A stretch of 64,000 bases of DNA from Congeria kusceri (GCA_027627225.1 CM051030.1:2807501-2871500); one strand, 5' to 3'; numbered from the stretch's first letter, positions 10,707 through 23,462 are shown. Numbers and translations are program-made. The notes: generated from the letters alone by a model not told the origin.

Positions 10707-12595
10707 TTCTAAATCGTTGTGCTGTACACTTCTAGACCCTTACGGTGCGTTCTTCTAAATCGTTGTGCTGTACACTTCTATACCCTTACGGTGCGTTCTT
10801 CTAACTCATTGCGCTGTACACTTCTAGACACTTACGGTGCGTTCTTCTAACTCATTGCGCTGTACACTTCTAGACCCTTACGGTGCGTTCTTCTAACTCA
10901 TTGCGCTGTACACTTCTAGACCCTTACGGTGCGTTCTTCTAACTCATTGCGCTGTACACTTCTAGACCCTTACGGTGCGTTCTTCTAACTCATTGCGCTG
11001 TACACTTCTAGACACTTACGGTGCGTTCTTCTAACTCATTGCGCTGTACACTTCTAGACACTTACGGTGCGTTCTTCTAACTCATTGCGCTGTACTCTTC
11101 TAGACACTTACGGTGCGTTCTTCTAACTCATTGCGCTGTACTCTTCTAGACCCTTACGGTGCGTTCTTCTAACTCATTGCGCTGTACTCTTCTAGACACT
11201 TACGGTGCGTTCTTCTAACTCATTGCGCTGTACTCTTCTAGACACTTACGGTGCGTTCTTCTAACTCATTGCGCTGTACACTTCTAGACACTTACGGTGC
11301 GTTCTTCTAACTCATTGCGCTGTACACTTCTAGACCCTTACGGTGCGTTCTTCTAACTCATTGCGCTGTACTCTTCTAGACACTTACGGTGCGTTCTTCT
11401 AACTCATTGCGCTGTACTCTTCTAGACACTTACGGTGCATTCATCTAACTCATTGCGCTGTACACTTCTAGACCCTTACTGTGCGTTCTTCTAACTCATT
11501 GCGCTGTACACTTCTAGACCCTTACGGTGCATTCTTCTAACTCATTGCGCTGTACACTTCTAGACCCTTACGGTGCGTTCTTCTAACTCATTGCGCTGTA
11601 CTCTTCTAGACCCTTACGGTGCGTTTTTCTAACTCATTGCGCTGTACACATCTAGACCCTTACGGTGCGTTCTTCTAACTCATTGCGCTGTACTCTTCTA
11701 GACCCTTACGGTGCATTCTTCTAACTCATTGCGCTGTACACTTCTAGACACTTACGGTGCGTTCTTCTAACTCATTGCGCTGTACACTTTTAGACTCTTA
11801 CGGTGCGTTCATCTAACTCATTGCGCTGTACTCTTCTAGACCCTTACGGTGCATTATTCTAACTCATTGCGCTGTACACTTCTAGACACTTACGGTGCGT
11901 TCTTCTAACTCATTGCGCTGTACACTTTTAGACACTTACGGTGCGTTCTTCTAAGTCATTGCGCTGTACTCTTCTAGACCCTTACGGTGCATTCTTCTAA
12001 CTCATTGCGCTGTACTCTTCTAGACCCTTACGGTGCATTCTTCTAACTCATTGCGCTGTACTCTTCTAGACACTTACGGTGCGTTCTTCTAACTCATTGC
12101 GCTGTACTCTTCTAGACCCTTACGGTGCATTCTTCTAACTCATTGCGCTGTACACTTCTAGACACTTACGGTGCGTTCTTCTAACTCATTGCGCTGTACA
12201 CTTTTAGACAGTTACGGTGCGTTCTTCTAACTCATTGCGCTGTACTCTTCTAGACACTTACGGTGCATTCTTCTAACTCATTGCGCTGTACTCTTCTAGA
12301 CCCTTACGGTGCGTTCTTCTAACTCATTGCGCTGTACTCTTCTAGACACTTACGGTGCGTTCTTCTAACTCATTGCGCTGTACACTTTTAGACACTTACG
12401 GTGCATTCTTCTAACTCATTGCGCTGTACTCTTCTAGACACTTACGGTGCGTTCTTCTAACTCATTGCGCTGTACTCTTCTAGACCCTTACGGTGCATTC
12501 TTCTAACTCATTGCGCTGTACACTTCTAGACACTTACGGTGCGTTCTTCTAACTCATTGCGCTGTACACTTCTAGACACTTACGGTGCGTTCTAA
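10707..12595 (+). repeat. 46-bp minisatellite, about 41 copies
   Basis: A nearly perfect head-to-tail array with period 46 (CTTACGGTGC, GTTCTTCTAA, CTCATTGCGC, TGTACACTTC, TAGACC or TAGACA). Almost all variation is two-state at a few sites: CCC/CAC before TTACGG, TACAC/TACTC, GCG/GCA. The first two units differ more (AAATCGTTGTGCTG). No open reading frame spans it. Confidence 0.97.
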
Positions 12596-13027
12596 GTAAG
12601 GGCGCGTTTTAAAGTCGATATGCTCCCGCATTTGTTCTCTACATCGATATGATTGTATATCTCAATATCAATTACTAATTTCCCGCAGCACTTATAATCC
12701 TATTGTAGGACGTACGGACTTAAATTTAAATTTGAGAGGAAGTGACAAGTGTTTGTCCGCCCATCTTTTCCAAATATACAACAGACAAGGGTCAAATATC
12801 ATTTAACTTTTCAACTGAATACTTGAGTTTGGAATATGTCTATTTAATATAAACTTAATAGTTTATATTAAATCCAGATTTAAATGCAAAAAAGCTGCCT
12901 ATTAAACATGGACGTTTTTCGACTGCGGCGATAGTCAGAGTCTTTAGTACAGCAAATCGAAAGAAAGTATCACTTTTGACATTGCAATTGCACAGTGACC
13001 CCCTCTACCTCTCTACTTTCAATATCG

Positions 13028-13317
13028 TGGAACAGGGTAGATCACTGATAGCACGGCAATCAGAACTGCGAAACAATTCCTTGCTACGAGTATCAGTGTA
13101 TTGGTCCACTAAATACTATCAATAAATTAATTAAGAGATTGCTATTGACAGAGGACAACAAATAGATCCTCATGGAACAGGGGATATCACTGATAGCACG
13201 GCAATCAGAACTGCGAAACATTTCCTTGCTACGAGTATCAGTGTATTGGTCCACTAAATACTATAAATAAATTTATTCAGAGATTGCTATTGACAGAGGA
13301 CAAGAAATAGATCCGAT
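13028..13317 (+). repeat. Two-copy tandem duplication, ~145 bp
   Basis: Copies begin near 13028 and 13173 (GGAACAGG ... CACTGATAGCACGGCAATC) and end in GACAGAGGACAAxAAATAGATCC. They differ at only a few positions. Confidence 0.9.
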
Positions 13318-13952
13318 TTAATCAATTGCGAACAATCAACATACCCTTTTATTCCAACTTTACAAGTACATAACCTATACTGCTTATTATAAATGTTTCC
13401 TTGTGTGTGTTTTGCAAGCCGCAGTCTTTCAGCGTTCAACGCTTTCATTCTTTTAAAGACAAGTAAACCATTACCGACACAACACGCTAACACGTAAGTC
13501 AATATTCTGGTCACGTGAGGTATACTGAAGATGAAAGTGATAATAATTTAATTAAATTAAACGTTTAATAGTTCATGGCTAAATTACGAACATAGTAACT
13601 TCCTGGTGCATTTTGAAATGACCCATATTGTGTATCATCTCTTCTTGCTCAAAACATTTCAAAGCATTTGCATAACGTTTAACCACTCAATCACCATCAA
13701 GCATTTCAGGAAATAACACTCGATGTAAAATATGTTTACCATATGTGCTGTATAAGATAATTTTAAATCATATTAAAGTACTTAAAGGGCCTATGTCAAC
13801 GAAAATGTGGCTTCCTATTGCGCTAAAGTTTATATTATATCAAATCTATATAAGCCCTACTACGACTGTTGCATTTAATAATAAAAATTATTATAATACA
13901 CACATATATTTGATAATAACAAATTAGCGAAAAATATGAAAACATTAAAATC

Positions 13953-14040
13953 CCAAGTGGGTATCGAACTCCCGACTTTGGAGCCATAAGAAGAAATTAC
14001 AGTAGACAGCGCTTAAACTCACTGCGCCATTCTGCTTGGT
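13953..14040 (-). repeat. tRNA-derived SINE head
   Basis: On the - strand TGGCGCAGTGAG fits a pol III A box and GGGAGTTCGATACCC a B box. The spacing is about 50 bases, but the anticodon arm does not pair cleanly. More likely a SINE head than a working tRNA. Confidence 0.55.
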
Positions 14041-14434
14041 AATGAATCGTCTGTAAATTATGGTCATACAAAATACAATTCGGACGTCAACATGAAAACA
14101 TTTAAAAGGCCAAACAAACACGACCCTTATTATAACTTGATTGTATGTCAGACTGCGTACACTCTTTCCCCATTATATATACCTTGCTTTAACCGTTAGT
14201 ATTAAAATCTTAATTCCAGATTTTTTTTTTAAATTTGCCCCTTGAGGCCCTTTTCGATGACATAGTCCCCTTAAGTTTTGTACAACGTATATCCGTCGAG
14301 CCACTTATGCAGCTCAACTGACGGGAGTGATTCAAGAAAGATGCGATTTCTACTTAGGTTATATTTATTAGAAAGCTGTAATATCTGCAACAATACAGAA
14401 ACATTGCAATAAGTTCACAGAACGGTGTCTTACA

Positions 14435-14486
14435 ATGTTAGTGCACAAAATGTTTGGAGTTATGGTGTTATTTACTACAATCGAAG
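14435..14486 (+). CDS. R2 exon 1: signal peptide
   Basis: ATG at 14435, 52 bases, phase-1 donor GTAATT. It encodes MLVHKMFGVMVLFTTIEG: short n-region, hydrophobic core, small residues at the end. The first exons of R3 (33119) and R5 (56557) have the same ending pattern (Thr-x-Glu/Gln-Gly) and the same phase. Confidence 0.75.
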
Positions 14487-17400
14487 GTAATTTATATTTG
14501 ATTTCTTTTTCATTTTTTCAAATTGTATGAACAAGACTGATTAACTATATCAATTGCAATATGAACTAGACCAATACCTATAAGCATGTTTTAAACTGTA
14601 ACCAATAAGCAAATTATTAATAAATTAATACATGCAATACAAACTACGACTCTAACAAACACTTTTTTAGAATCTGGTCAATAATGGAAAAGTTTGTTTT
14701 AAAAATGGAAAAATGTTTTATCACCCCAAAAAGAACAATTAAACACAAAAAAATAACTGAAGCTCCAAATGATTATGTCTTAAGTCCTGTGGGGAGTAAC
14801 TAGTTTACCGTGAGAAGCAGTTTTCTGTTTCAGCTAGCTACATTGTCGGAAAGCAAAAAACTGCATGGAAAACTGCGAAATGTGTACTGGCAGAACCTCA
14901 TATAGCCTATGTGAACAACAGCTTTCACGTTAACGAATCGCTTGATAATGTCAAGTCCGAAGTTTGGATGGGCTATGTCTTAACAAAAGTGCCGTTCGAA
15001 TTTATTGGTAATTGCGAACAAGTTTTTTTTTCAAGTATTAACTCAAAAATGAACGTCGTAGATACATGATACGAGTAGATCTCAAAATATTGCATATCAT
15101 CATTTTGAAAACTGCATTATTAATTAAAAATATATATTACTTTTTCTGACATTTTAAGCTGTTCTCGTTTTATGTTTCCTTCTCTAACAAATATTTTAAG
15201 CACCTCTGATGTTGTTGTTGTTGTTGCTGTTATTGTTAGTAGGATTCCATTTAATTGCATCAGATGCATATGAATGGCATCTGCTGAAATGTACAATGTC
15301 GGTTTATGTGCAACAATACTAAACTTCGTGTTCATTGTTATCTGATTCAAAGGTTGCTCAGAAGTTAAGAGCCTTCGATTACACTCGGTGAAAAGTATCG
15401 GTGACTGCTATTTCGTCTGTGGAGGTGGGATCGTCGGGGTTCAGGATCATAATAGTGTAAATATCTATTTTAGTAAAGTAACCTCAATATATTTGATAAT
15501 TTAATCAGTGTAGGATCACAATAGTTTCAAAAATAGCGATAAATCCATTGCAACCATTCAAATAAAAATGGTGCACTCATCAATAAAAATTTTTAATCCG
15601 TGTCACTACTTCGAAATTTAATTGATTTCCCAAATATTTCAAGCCACTTTATGATTGTTATAGCATCACTATTAGACACTAGCTTAAAATAAACACACGT
15701 TGCTTGAGTTTGAGTTGATTGTATAATCTCCAAAACGATGCTTAGACGATTCTTTTCCGACTGCAATAACATAGTTGTACACTCAAGATAATTGTTAGCA
15801 CTACCCACATAATGATCTTGTTTCTTTAGCTGTGTTTCTAAAATTAAGCAAAGCATTTGTGGCTATTAATATGCCTTACTTGTGACATACTGATTAATCG
15901 TTTACCGTTATATTGAGTGCAGTTGGTGCAGCAATAAAAGTATTAAGTATTAAGTAAAGATCTCCCTACCTTTCGACACCCAAAACTCTGTACCAAGCAT
16001 TTTATTTAAATTATGTTAAATGTTCGCATTGTATTGTTTATGTATATAACAGTTTGTATGGTGCCGGTGTGTAAACGAAGTTACACCACAATGCATCGGT
16101 AATACAGACACAGATTGCAACGGAAGTTGTTATGAAATATACCAAAAACTGAACGGTAACAATAGTTTACAACTTTTTTAGAGCATAATATCTCTATATA
16201 ATTAAGTAAATAACAATACACTTCGTAAACATTTAACTCTTTTAATGACGATATTGTAAATCTGTTGTTTCTATATGCGTAGCATTAAGTGTAGCAAAGA
16301 TAATCATAAATACAAAAATAAAAATATATATCATATGTCCTATTGACGTACTTGCTAAAAGATCGAAAGATCATTGCTAGTGGTCAATTGTGATGGTATG
16401 CACAGCAAAACTTGCTTAGGTTCGGGCTTCTGAACATATACTGCTTCAATGCATTTTCGTAAACTATTCTGAAGTGATATGTAAAGATCGTTAATGAATA
16501 TCTAAAATGCATGTTCTTCATTGAGTAAAAAAGAATTCATTGTTTAAATAAGATGTTCAAACAATACAGACAGTGATTCAGACTTGCATCACTCGGATGA
16601 AGATCTTACAGAAGACAGTTCTGATTTTTTGCGATGGGTTTCTCTCAAACAGCTCTAACACTTTACATACAGGTACATACAGAAATTAAATACAATACAA
16701 TTAAGTGCCACCTGCATTGAATGAATTCCATATGTAGGTTTCTAATTTGTTAATAAACGTTGACATTCGTTTTGATTTAGTAATAGCACGCCGATATATG
16801 TATTTCTATTTCTTGTTTTCTTTGCCTTTGTAGCTCACCTGAGCACAACGTGCTCATGGTAAGCTTTTATGATCACCTTTTGTCCGTCGTGCGTCGTCCG
16901 TCGTGTGTAAACATTTCATTCAAACAACATCTCCTCATAAACCCCTGTTCAGATTGTCACCAAACTTTACAGGAATGATTCTTGGATGGCCCTCTTTACA
17001 AATTGTTCGAATCGTTCCGATTTGCTGCATATGTAGGTCACCAGAGCTAAAAATAGATTTAAACAGTGAAAACTTAAAATATCTCCCTCTCTAAAACCGT
17101 AAGACTGAGAGCTTTCATATTTGATATGTGACATCCTCTAATGGTGGTCTACAAAGTATGTTCAAATTATGCCCCTGGGTCAAAACTGGCCTTAACCCCG
17201 GGGGTCACATGGTTTATATAGACTTAAATAGCAAAACGACTTTACAAATCTTCTCCTCTGATACCGCAAGGCCCAGAGGTTTAATATTTGGTATGGAAAA
17301 TCGTATAGTGGTCCTCTACAAAGATTGTTCAAATTATGCCCCTGGGGTAGAAAGTGGCCATGCCCCAGGGGGTCACATGGTCTATATAGACATATATAAA

Positions 17401-20400
17401 AAATGACTTTAAAAATCTTCTCTGAATCCGCAAGGCCCAGAGGTTTAAAATATGGAATGTAACCTGGTAAAGTGGACCACTACAAAGAATGTTAAATTTA
17501 TGCCCCTGGTTTATATAGACTTTTAAATAGCAAAATTATTTCAAACATCTTCTCCTCTCAAATCGCAAAGCCCAGAGGTTTCACATTTTTGGTATGTGGC
17601 ATCCTCTAGTGGCCCTCTACAAAGATTGTTCAAATGATGCCCCTGGGGTCAAAACTGCTCACGCCCCGGGGGTCACATTGTTTTTATAGACTTAAATAGC
17701 ACAATGACTTTTAAAATCTTGTTCTCTGAAACCGCAAGGCCCAGAGGTTTCATATTTGGTATGCATAGCAGTCGTCTACAAAGTTTGTTCAAATGATACC
17801 TCTGGGGTCAAAACTGGCTATGTCCCGGGGGTCTCATGGTTTATATAGACTTGAATAGATAAATGACTTTGAAAATCTTCTCTGAAACCGCAAGGCCCAG
17901 AAGTTTGGTATTTGGTTGGTAACACTGTATAGGGTCCTCTACAAAGATTGTTCAAATGATCAAAACTGGCCACGACCCGGGGATCACTTTGTTTATACAG
18001 ACTTATATAGCAAAATTACTTCAAAAATCTTCTCCTCTAAACCGCAAGGCCCAGTAATTTCATATTTGGTACTTGGCATCCTCTAGTAATCCTTTACAAA
18101 GATTATTCAAATGATGCCCCTGGAGTCAAAACTGGCCACGCCCCGGGGGTCACATTTTTTATATAGACTTAAATAGCAAAATGACTTTTAAAATCTTCTC
18201 CTCTGAAACCGCAAGGCCCAGAGGTTTCATATTTGGTATGTAACATTGCATAGTGGTCCTCTACAAAGATTGTTCAAATGATGCCCCTGGGGTCAAAACT
18301 AGCCACGCTCCGGGGGTCACATGGTTTACATTGACTTAAATGGATAAATGACTTTGAAAATCTTCTTCTCTGAAACCGCGATGCCAAGAGGTTTCATATT
18401 TGGTATGTGACATTGCATAGTGGTCCTCTACAAAGATTGTTCAAATGATGCCCCTGGGGTCAAAACTGGCCAGGCCCCGAGAGTCACATTGTTTATAGAG
18501 ACTTAAATCGCTAAACGACTTTGAAAATCTTCTTCTCGGAAAACGCAAGGCCCAGAGGTTTAGTATGTAGTTGGTAACATTGTATAGGGGTCCTCTACAC
18601 AGATTGGTCGAATGACGCCCCTGGGGTCAAAACTTGCCAGGCCCTGGGGGTCACATGGAGTATATAAACTTATAATAGCAAAATGACTTTAAAAATCATC
18701 TGCTCTGAAACCGTAAAGCCGTGAGGTTTCATATTTGGCATGTAACATGGTACAGTAGTCCTCTACAAAGATTGTTCAAATGATGCTCCTGGGGTCAAAA
18801 CTGGCCACGCCCCGGGGGTCACATGGTTTATATAGACTTAAATAGCTAAATAACTTGGTATTTGGTTGGTAACATTGTATAGGATTTCTCGACAAAGATT
18901 GTTCAAATGATGCCCCTGGGGTCAAAACTGGCCACGCGGCAGGGGTTACAATTTTTATATAGACTTAAATAGCAAAATTACTTCAAATATCTTCCTACTC
19001 TGAAACCGCAAGGCCCAGTGGTTTCATATTTGGTATGTGACATCCTCTAGTGGTCCTCTACAAAGATTGTTCAAATGATGCCTCTGGGGTCAAAACTGGC
19101 CACGCTCCGGAGGTCACATTGTTTATGTAGACTTAAATTGCAAAAATGACGTAAAAAATATTTCTCCGATGAAACAGTGAAGCCTAGCGGTTTTATATTT
19201 GGTATGTAATATTGTATAGTGGTCCTCTACAAAGATTGTTCAAATGGCGGTCACATGGGTTATATAGACTTAAATAGCAAAATGACTAAAAATCTAAAAA
19301 TCTTATCCTCTGAAACCGCAAGGCCCCAAGGTTTAATATAATATATTTAACATTGTAAAGTGATATTCTACAAAGGGTATATAAATTATGCCCCTGGGAT
19401 CAATCCTGGTCACGCCCTGGGGGTCATATGGTTTCTTTAAACTTACTAGTACATATTATATGGCAAGTGGACTTAACAAATCTTCTCCTCTGAAACTGCA
19501 AAGCCCAAAGGTTTCATATTTGTATATAACATTGCATAGTGGTCTTCTACAAAGAATGTTCAAATAATGCCCCTGGGGTAAAAAGTGGCTACGCCCCAGG
19601 GGTCACATGGTTAATATAGACTTAAATAGCAAAATGACTAAAAATCTTCTTCTCTGAAACTACAATGCCCAGAGGTGTTGTATTTGGTATATATATTGTA
19701 TAGTGATATTCAAGGATTGTTTAAATTATGCCCCTGGGGTCAAACCTGGCCACGTCCTGGGGGTCACATGGTTTCTATAGTCTTATATATAGCATGTGGA
19801 CTTTAAAAATCTTCTTCTCTGAAACTGCAAGGCTTAAAGGTTTTGTATTTGGTATGTAACATCGTATAGTGGTCCTCTATGGTCCTCAAATTTTGCCTCT
19901 TGGGTAAAAAGAGGCCACTTCCCGGGGGTCACATGGTTTATACTAAAATGACAAACTGACTTTTAAAAGGTTCTTCTCTGAAACCGGAAGGCCCAGAGGT
20001 TTGTCATTGGTATGTAACATCTTATACTGGTCCTCTACAAGTTATACCACTGGGGTCAATCCTAGCCCACCCGTGAGGTCACATGGTTTGTATAGAATTA
20101 TATGGCAAGTGGACTTAACGGATCTTTTCTGAAACTGCTAGGCCTAGATATTTCATATTTTGTTATAACATTGTATAGTGGTCCTCTACAAATATTGTTT
20201 AAATGATGCCCCTGGAGCAAAAAGAAGCCACACCCCGGGGTCACATGGTTTCTAAAGACTTATATGGAAAGTGGGCTTTGAAAATCTCCTCCTCTAAAAC
20301 CGCAAGGCCCAGAGGTTTTATATTTTGCATGAAAATTATATGGTGATCCTCTCCAAATAAGTACCCACTCCCTGTGGGTCAAATGTTTTATATAGACTAT

Positions 20401-23400
20401 AAAAATCTTTTCCTGAAACTGCAAGATCCAGATCTTTATACTCAGGTAAGTGGTTTAGTGCCATTTGGCCCTCTTGTGATAAGCCATTATGATGCCTTAA
20501 ACTCAGGTGAGCGATCTACGGCCATCTTGGCCCTCTTGTTTATTATTTCATAACTGAAATATGAAATGACGACTTCATTATTACATATTTATAAATTTAG
20601 AAGACAACACTGACGTTGCAGTAAATCAAAATACTTCTGTACCTAAATGTTTTAAGAAGTTAGTGCCAGTGTGTGTACACAGATACAAAGAAGATTGGCA
20701 CTGGACATGCATTATTAGAAATACAACTTTAATTAGGACATCACAGATCGGTGAGTACAGCTTATGTTTCTACTCCGCAAGAACCTGCTAAAGGCAAAAA
20801 TTGCTACTGAGCACTACTACGAGTCAATACTCGTATGCAATATCAACAAATGTAAAAAGTTGGATTTGAAATTTCACATTCATTAAATCGTCTTAATCCA
20901 CAGTAAGCATAAATCACCTACAAATCTAATAATTAACTGTGCACCATTGACGCTATTACTGATTATAGTAGATTTAACAACTTTCTTAAGCCGAAGAAAA
21001 TAAGATCAACCATATGCAATGTTTATCAACATTAACTTTGTTAATATTCATATTGCAGATAAATACCCGGAAGATAACACGCGCCAATATGCATTTATTC
21101 ACAAAACAACGGAACTCTATTTCACAACTGAAGGACAAAAAAATGCCCTTTGTGAAGATGGTAGTCTCATTACGATAACATTTATTCTTATGTTAGACAA
21201 TATTAAGTTATATATCACATTGACATATACTAAAATAAGTATAGTATAATACACTAAATTACAATGAAAAGAAAAGGAACTGAAAATAATGTATATTTAT
21301 TATAAATTATATAGTTTTATTTTGTGCAAGTTTTGTATATAAAATGGGCAGACTGTTTACGTATATCTATCTTTACATTACACAAACATTACTTGCCACG
21401 TTTCAAAGATGACTTGTGGCAAGGAACGATATACGTCGTCTACCAATAAAACTTAAACGCCTTATTTGTTTTACAGTCAATTCATAACTATACAATAATA
21501 AATGATATTATGTATAATATACTATTATGTTTCAAGTGATATTATGTTTGCAATAATATTTGTGTACTGGGTGTGAAGACTGGGTTGAAATGAAAACATA
21601 CATTGAACTATAATCAGTATTAGCTTGTCCAACAATAATTGTACTTATAATATACTTTCAATTAACAAAATTGCTTCGAAGTAAGAATTACTTTTAAGAT
21701 TGGTGGTCATATTTACTTATGCAACTTGCAACCGGAACACTGTGTATTTATTTGCACAATCCTTTAACACACTCCTTATTATTCTCCACAGATACCCCAA
21801 CCACAGTAACGACTACTCAAAGCATTTCAGTTTCGACCATCAACGCAAACATAGAAAGACGCAGCAATGGTAGAGACGGTTCGTAGTACGAATACCTTTT
21901 TAGCGATGAAGAATGAACCGATTGTAATTTGACGTTCGGCACGATGTTGTAAGCTATTCGAATATCTAGCTATTCGATAAAATGGCAAGATCGTGGTAAT
22001 TTATAATTAAGGTCATTTCGGCACAATTTTCCTGAAAACTGGCAATATAATCAATGCGAAGTATTTGCTGTTTGCCAACTGTCGTCTTAAATCCGAAGGT
22101 GAAGGAAAATAATTAGTATTAATCACGTGATCTAGAAGATGCAATTTTGAATTGATCATATTGTTTGATTATTAAATTACGAAAAAATGCATTCGTTACA
22201 TCGATTAATTTTACATTTATTCTCAGTTTTTGTCATTGAATATTGTGTCATGTTTTACTTTAGTTTTGAGGAAAATGTTACACATTTTGGATTTGATTTC
22301 AGATACTGTAGCTATTCGAATAGGTATTGGTGTTCTAGCTGGGATTGTGTTGACAGTCTGCGGAATAATAATCGTAGTCAAACGGAGGTATCATCATATT
22401 AAACTATTTGATGATCACAAATTAGGTGCAAAATAGATATTTCTTTAGTTGAAAACGTGGTTATTTGTAATTATACAGACACTTGTGTATAAACTTGTAG
22501 AACTAGCAACCGAGTGTATAGATCGTTTCGCGATCAGCCAGTTGATCGGAAAGTGAAATACGGCAAGTTTATATTTGTTTCTTCTTTCATTTTGTTGCTA
22601 GACGAAACATCATCTCAGAACAGTTGAATTTTGTCTTTATGCAATCAATATGGTAAAAATACGTCGTGAGCGCTTCGGTATGTACGAGCAGACTTCCCTC
22701 AAGCTGTTGGCTGATTTTAAGTACATATATAACGGTTGCGAATTCTCTCACTGAAAATACATGTGAAATATCCAATTATATAGCCATGTTGCAAACGCGG
22801 ATAAGGCATATTGCATATTTTTAATAAAGCATGTTCATGTTGTAATTACAAATGCTTTCAGATGGATATTGTCACGCTGTCTGAAAAAAAAAACAGGCGG
22901 GTTGGCGGAAGCTGAGCAATCGTTTGAAGTACGACATAATAACGAAGAAAAGGCTGATAAACGAGTTAGTAACCATAATAACTTCGTGTTAGAAAGGTCT
23001 AACCAGCTATCTGAGTACGCAATTGCCGCTGACCATTATGACGAACCCAGTGCCGCACATGCAGCCAATGTAGATGAGGGCAAATATAGTGAAACTGGTT
23101 ATACACACAAACCTTATGAAAGTGTCAATTTAGATGGCTACGATGACCAATACTCTGATCAGAGGTTAATGGCTTCTCAGAAAAGCATGGTTTCTGACAA
23201 TGTATATAATAAACTTCAGATCAACAGGCACTCTGACTGTGATGAACAATACTCTGATGAGAGGGTAATGGCTCCTCAAAGAAGCATAACCCCTGATAAT
23301 GTATATAATAAACTTACGATTAACAGGCATAGCGACTATGACCATGTACAGATGCAAAACACGTGCCTAGACTTGGCCCAAGAAACAGGTAATATCTACG

Positions 23401-23462
23401 CCACCACATCAGTTGAAATGACGTCGGCTGCACACGCCGGAAGTGCATCCACAACAGAGTAA
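14435..23462 (+). CDS. R2: complete lectin/WSC receptor with ITAM-like tail
   Basis: Nine exons: 14435-14486, 14834-15007, 15353-15456, 16053-16155, 20601-20750, 21059-21160, 21792-21869, 22303-22387, 22862-23462. Their lengths sum to 1449 bases, exactly 483 codons with the stop, and every junction keeps frame. The product is a 482-residue type I membrane protein: signal peptide, C-type-lectin-like segment, WSC-like domain, second Cys/Trp-rich lectin-like part, Thr-rich stalk, one TM, and a ~200-residue tail with an ITAM-like motif. By analogy to ITAM receptors it would recruit a tandem-SH2 kinase of the Syk/ZAP-70 type after ligand clustering; that is inference. The intron after the WSC domain is swollen by a 3.7-kb repeat element. 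A candidate AATAAA is at 24293. Confidence 0.8.
14834..15007 (+). CDS. R2 exon 2: C-type-lectin-like segment
   Basis: Phase 1-1, from TTTCAG to GTAATT, 57 full codons. TAWKTAKC near residues 9-16 matches the WxxAxxxC helix of C-type lectin folds and EVWMGYVLT (about residues 42-50) the W-x-G strand. Two N-glycosylation sequons lie between them (NNS, NES). Confidence 0.7.
15353..15456 (+). CDS. R2 exon 3: WSC-like domain, first half
   Basis: Phase 1 in, phase 0 out (donor GTAAAT). It begins Gly-Cys and contains GDCYFVCGGGIVGVQD: Cys-x3-Cys, then GIVGVQ, as in the R1 paralogue at 2590-2690. Confidence 0.7.
16053..16155 (+). CDS. R2 exon 4: WSC-like domain, second half
   Basis: Phase 0 in (ATATAACAG), phase 1 out (GTAACA). 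It encodes 34 residues with WCRCVNE, then Cys at three further positions (PQC, TDC, GSC) and a YEIYQKL end. The CxC and CxxxC spacing supports a WSC-like disulfide pattern. Confidence 0.7.
16836..20535 (+). mobile_element. Non-autonomous element with ~160-bp internal satellite
   Basis: Its edges are short inverted ends (CTCACCTGAG at the left, CTCAGGTGAG near 20500), with GTCCGTCGTGCGTCGTCC near the left end and GGCCATCTTGGCCCTCTTGT at the right. Between them are about 20 diverged units of 140-175 bp, each with GCCCCTGGGGTCAAAACTGG, GGGGGTCACATGGTTTATA, GAAACCGCAAGGCCCAGAGG and TCCTCTACAAAGATTGTTCA. It sits wholly in intron 4 of R2 and has no transposase. Class uncertain. Confidence 0.8.
20601..20750 (+). 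CDS. R2 exon 5: Cys/Trp-rich lectin-like segment
   Basis: Phase 1-1 (ATAAATTTAG to GTGAGT), 49 full codons. It has PKCFKKL, PVCVHRY and EDWHWTCIIRNTT. It stands where R1 has its WxxAxxxC exon, but the motif is weaker, so the fold call is by position and by the following exon. Confidence 0.6.
21059..21160 (+). CDS. R2 exon 6: lectin-like C-terminal part
   Basis: Phase 1-1 (TATTGCAG to GTAGTC). QYAFIHKTTELYFTTEG then NALCED: a Tyr-x-x-Ile strand, a hydrophobic strand and a closing Cys, as in R1 and R4. Confidence 0.65.
21792..21869 (+). CDS. R2 exon 7: Thr-rich stalk
   Basis: Phase 1-1 (CTCCACAG to GTAGAG), 25 full codons, starting DTPTTVTTTQS. It is a probable O-glycosylated stem between lectin domain and membrane. 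Confidence 0.6.
22303..22387 (+). CDS. R2 exon 8: transmembrane segment
   Basis: 85 bases, phase 1 in and 2 out (GATTTCAG to GTATCA). About 22 hydrophobic residues (IGIGVLAGIVLTVCGIIIVV) are followed by Lys-Arg-Arg. Confidence 0.85.
22862..23462 (+). CDS. R2 exon 9: cytoplasmic tail, duplicated ITAM module
   Basis: Starts after GCTTTCAG, joins the TM exon in frame and runs 200 codons to TAA. A ~35-residue module occurs twice: QYSDQR ... DNVYNKLQINRHSDC and QYSDER ... DNVYNKLTINRHSDY. The second copy is a full ITAM-like pair, YNKLTINRHSDYDHV (23304-23348). In the first the distal Tyr is Cys (TGT, 23238-23240). Further tyrosines: SEYAIAA, DHYDEP, GYTHKPYESV and, near the end, NIYATTS. The family's YFVL module is present as NNFVLER with Tyr replaced by Asn. 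Confidence 0.85.

Larger units (their letters stand above)
12600..14434. other. Intergenic between R1 and R2
   Basis: Contains a 145-bp direct duplication and a tRNA-derived repeat (listed separately). No gene recognised in the remainder. Confidence 0.5.

Noticed and set aside
10707..12595. CRISPR-like regular repeats
   Set aside because: Units are contiguous 46-mers with no unique spacers; this is a eukaryotic minisatellite.
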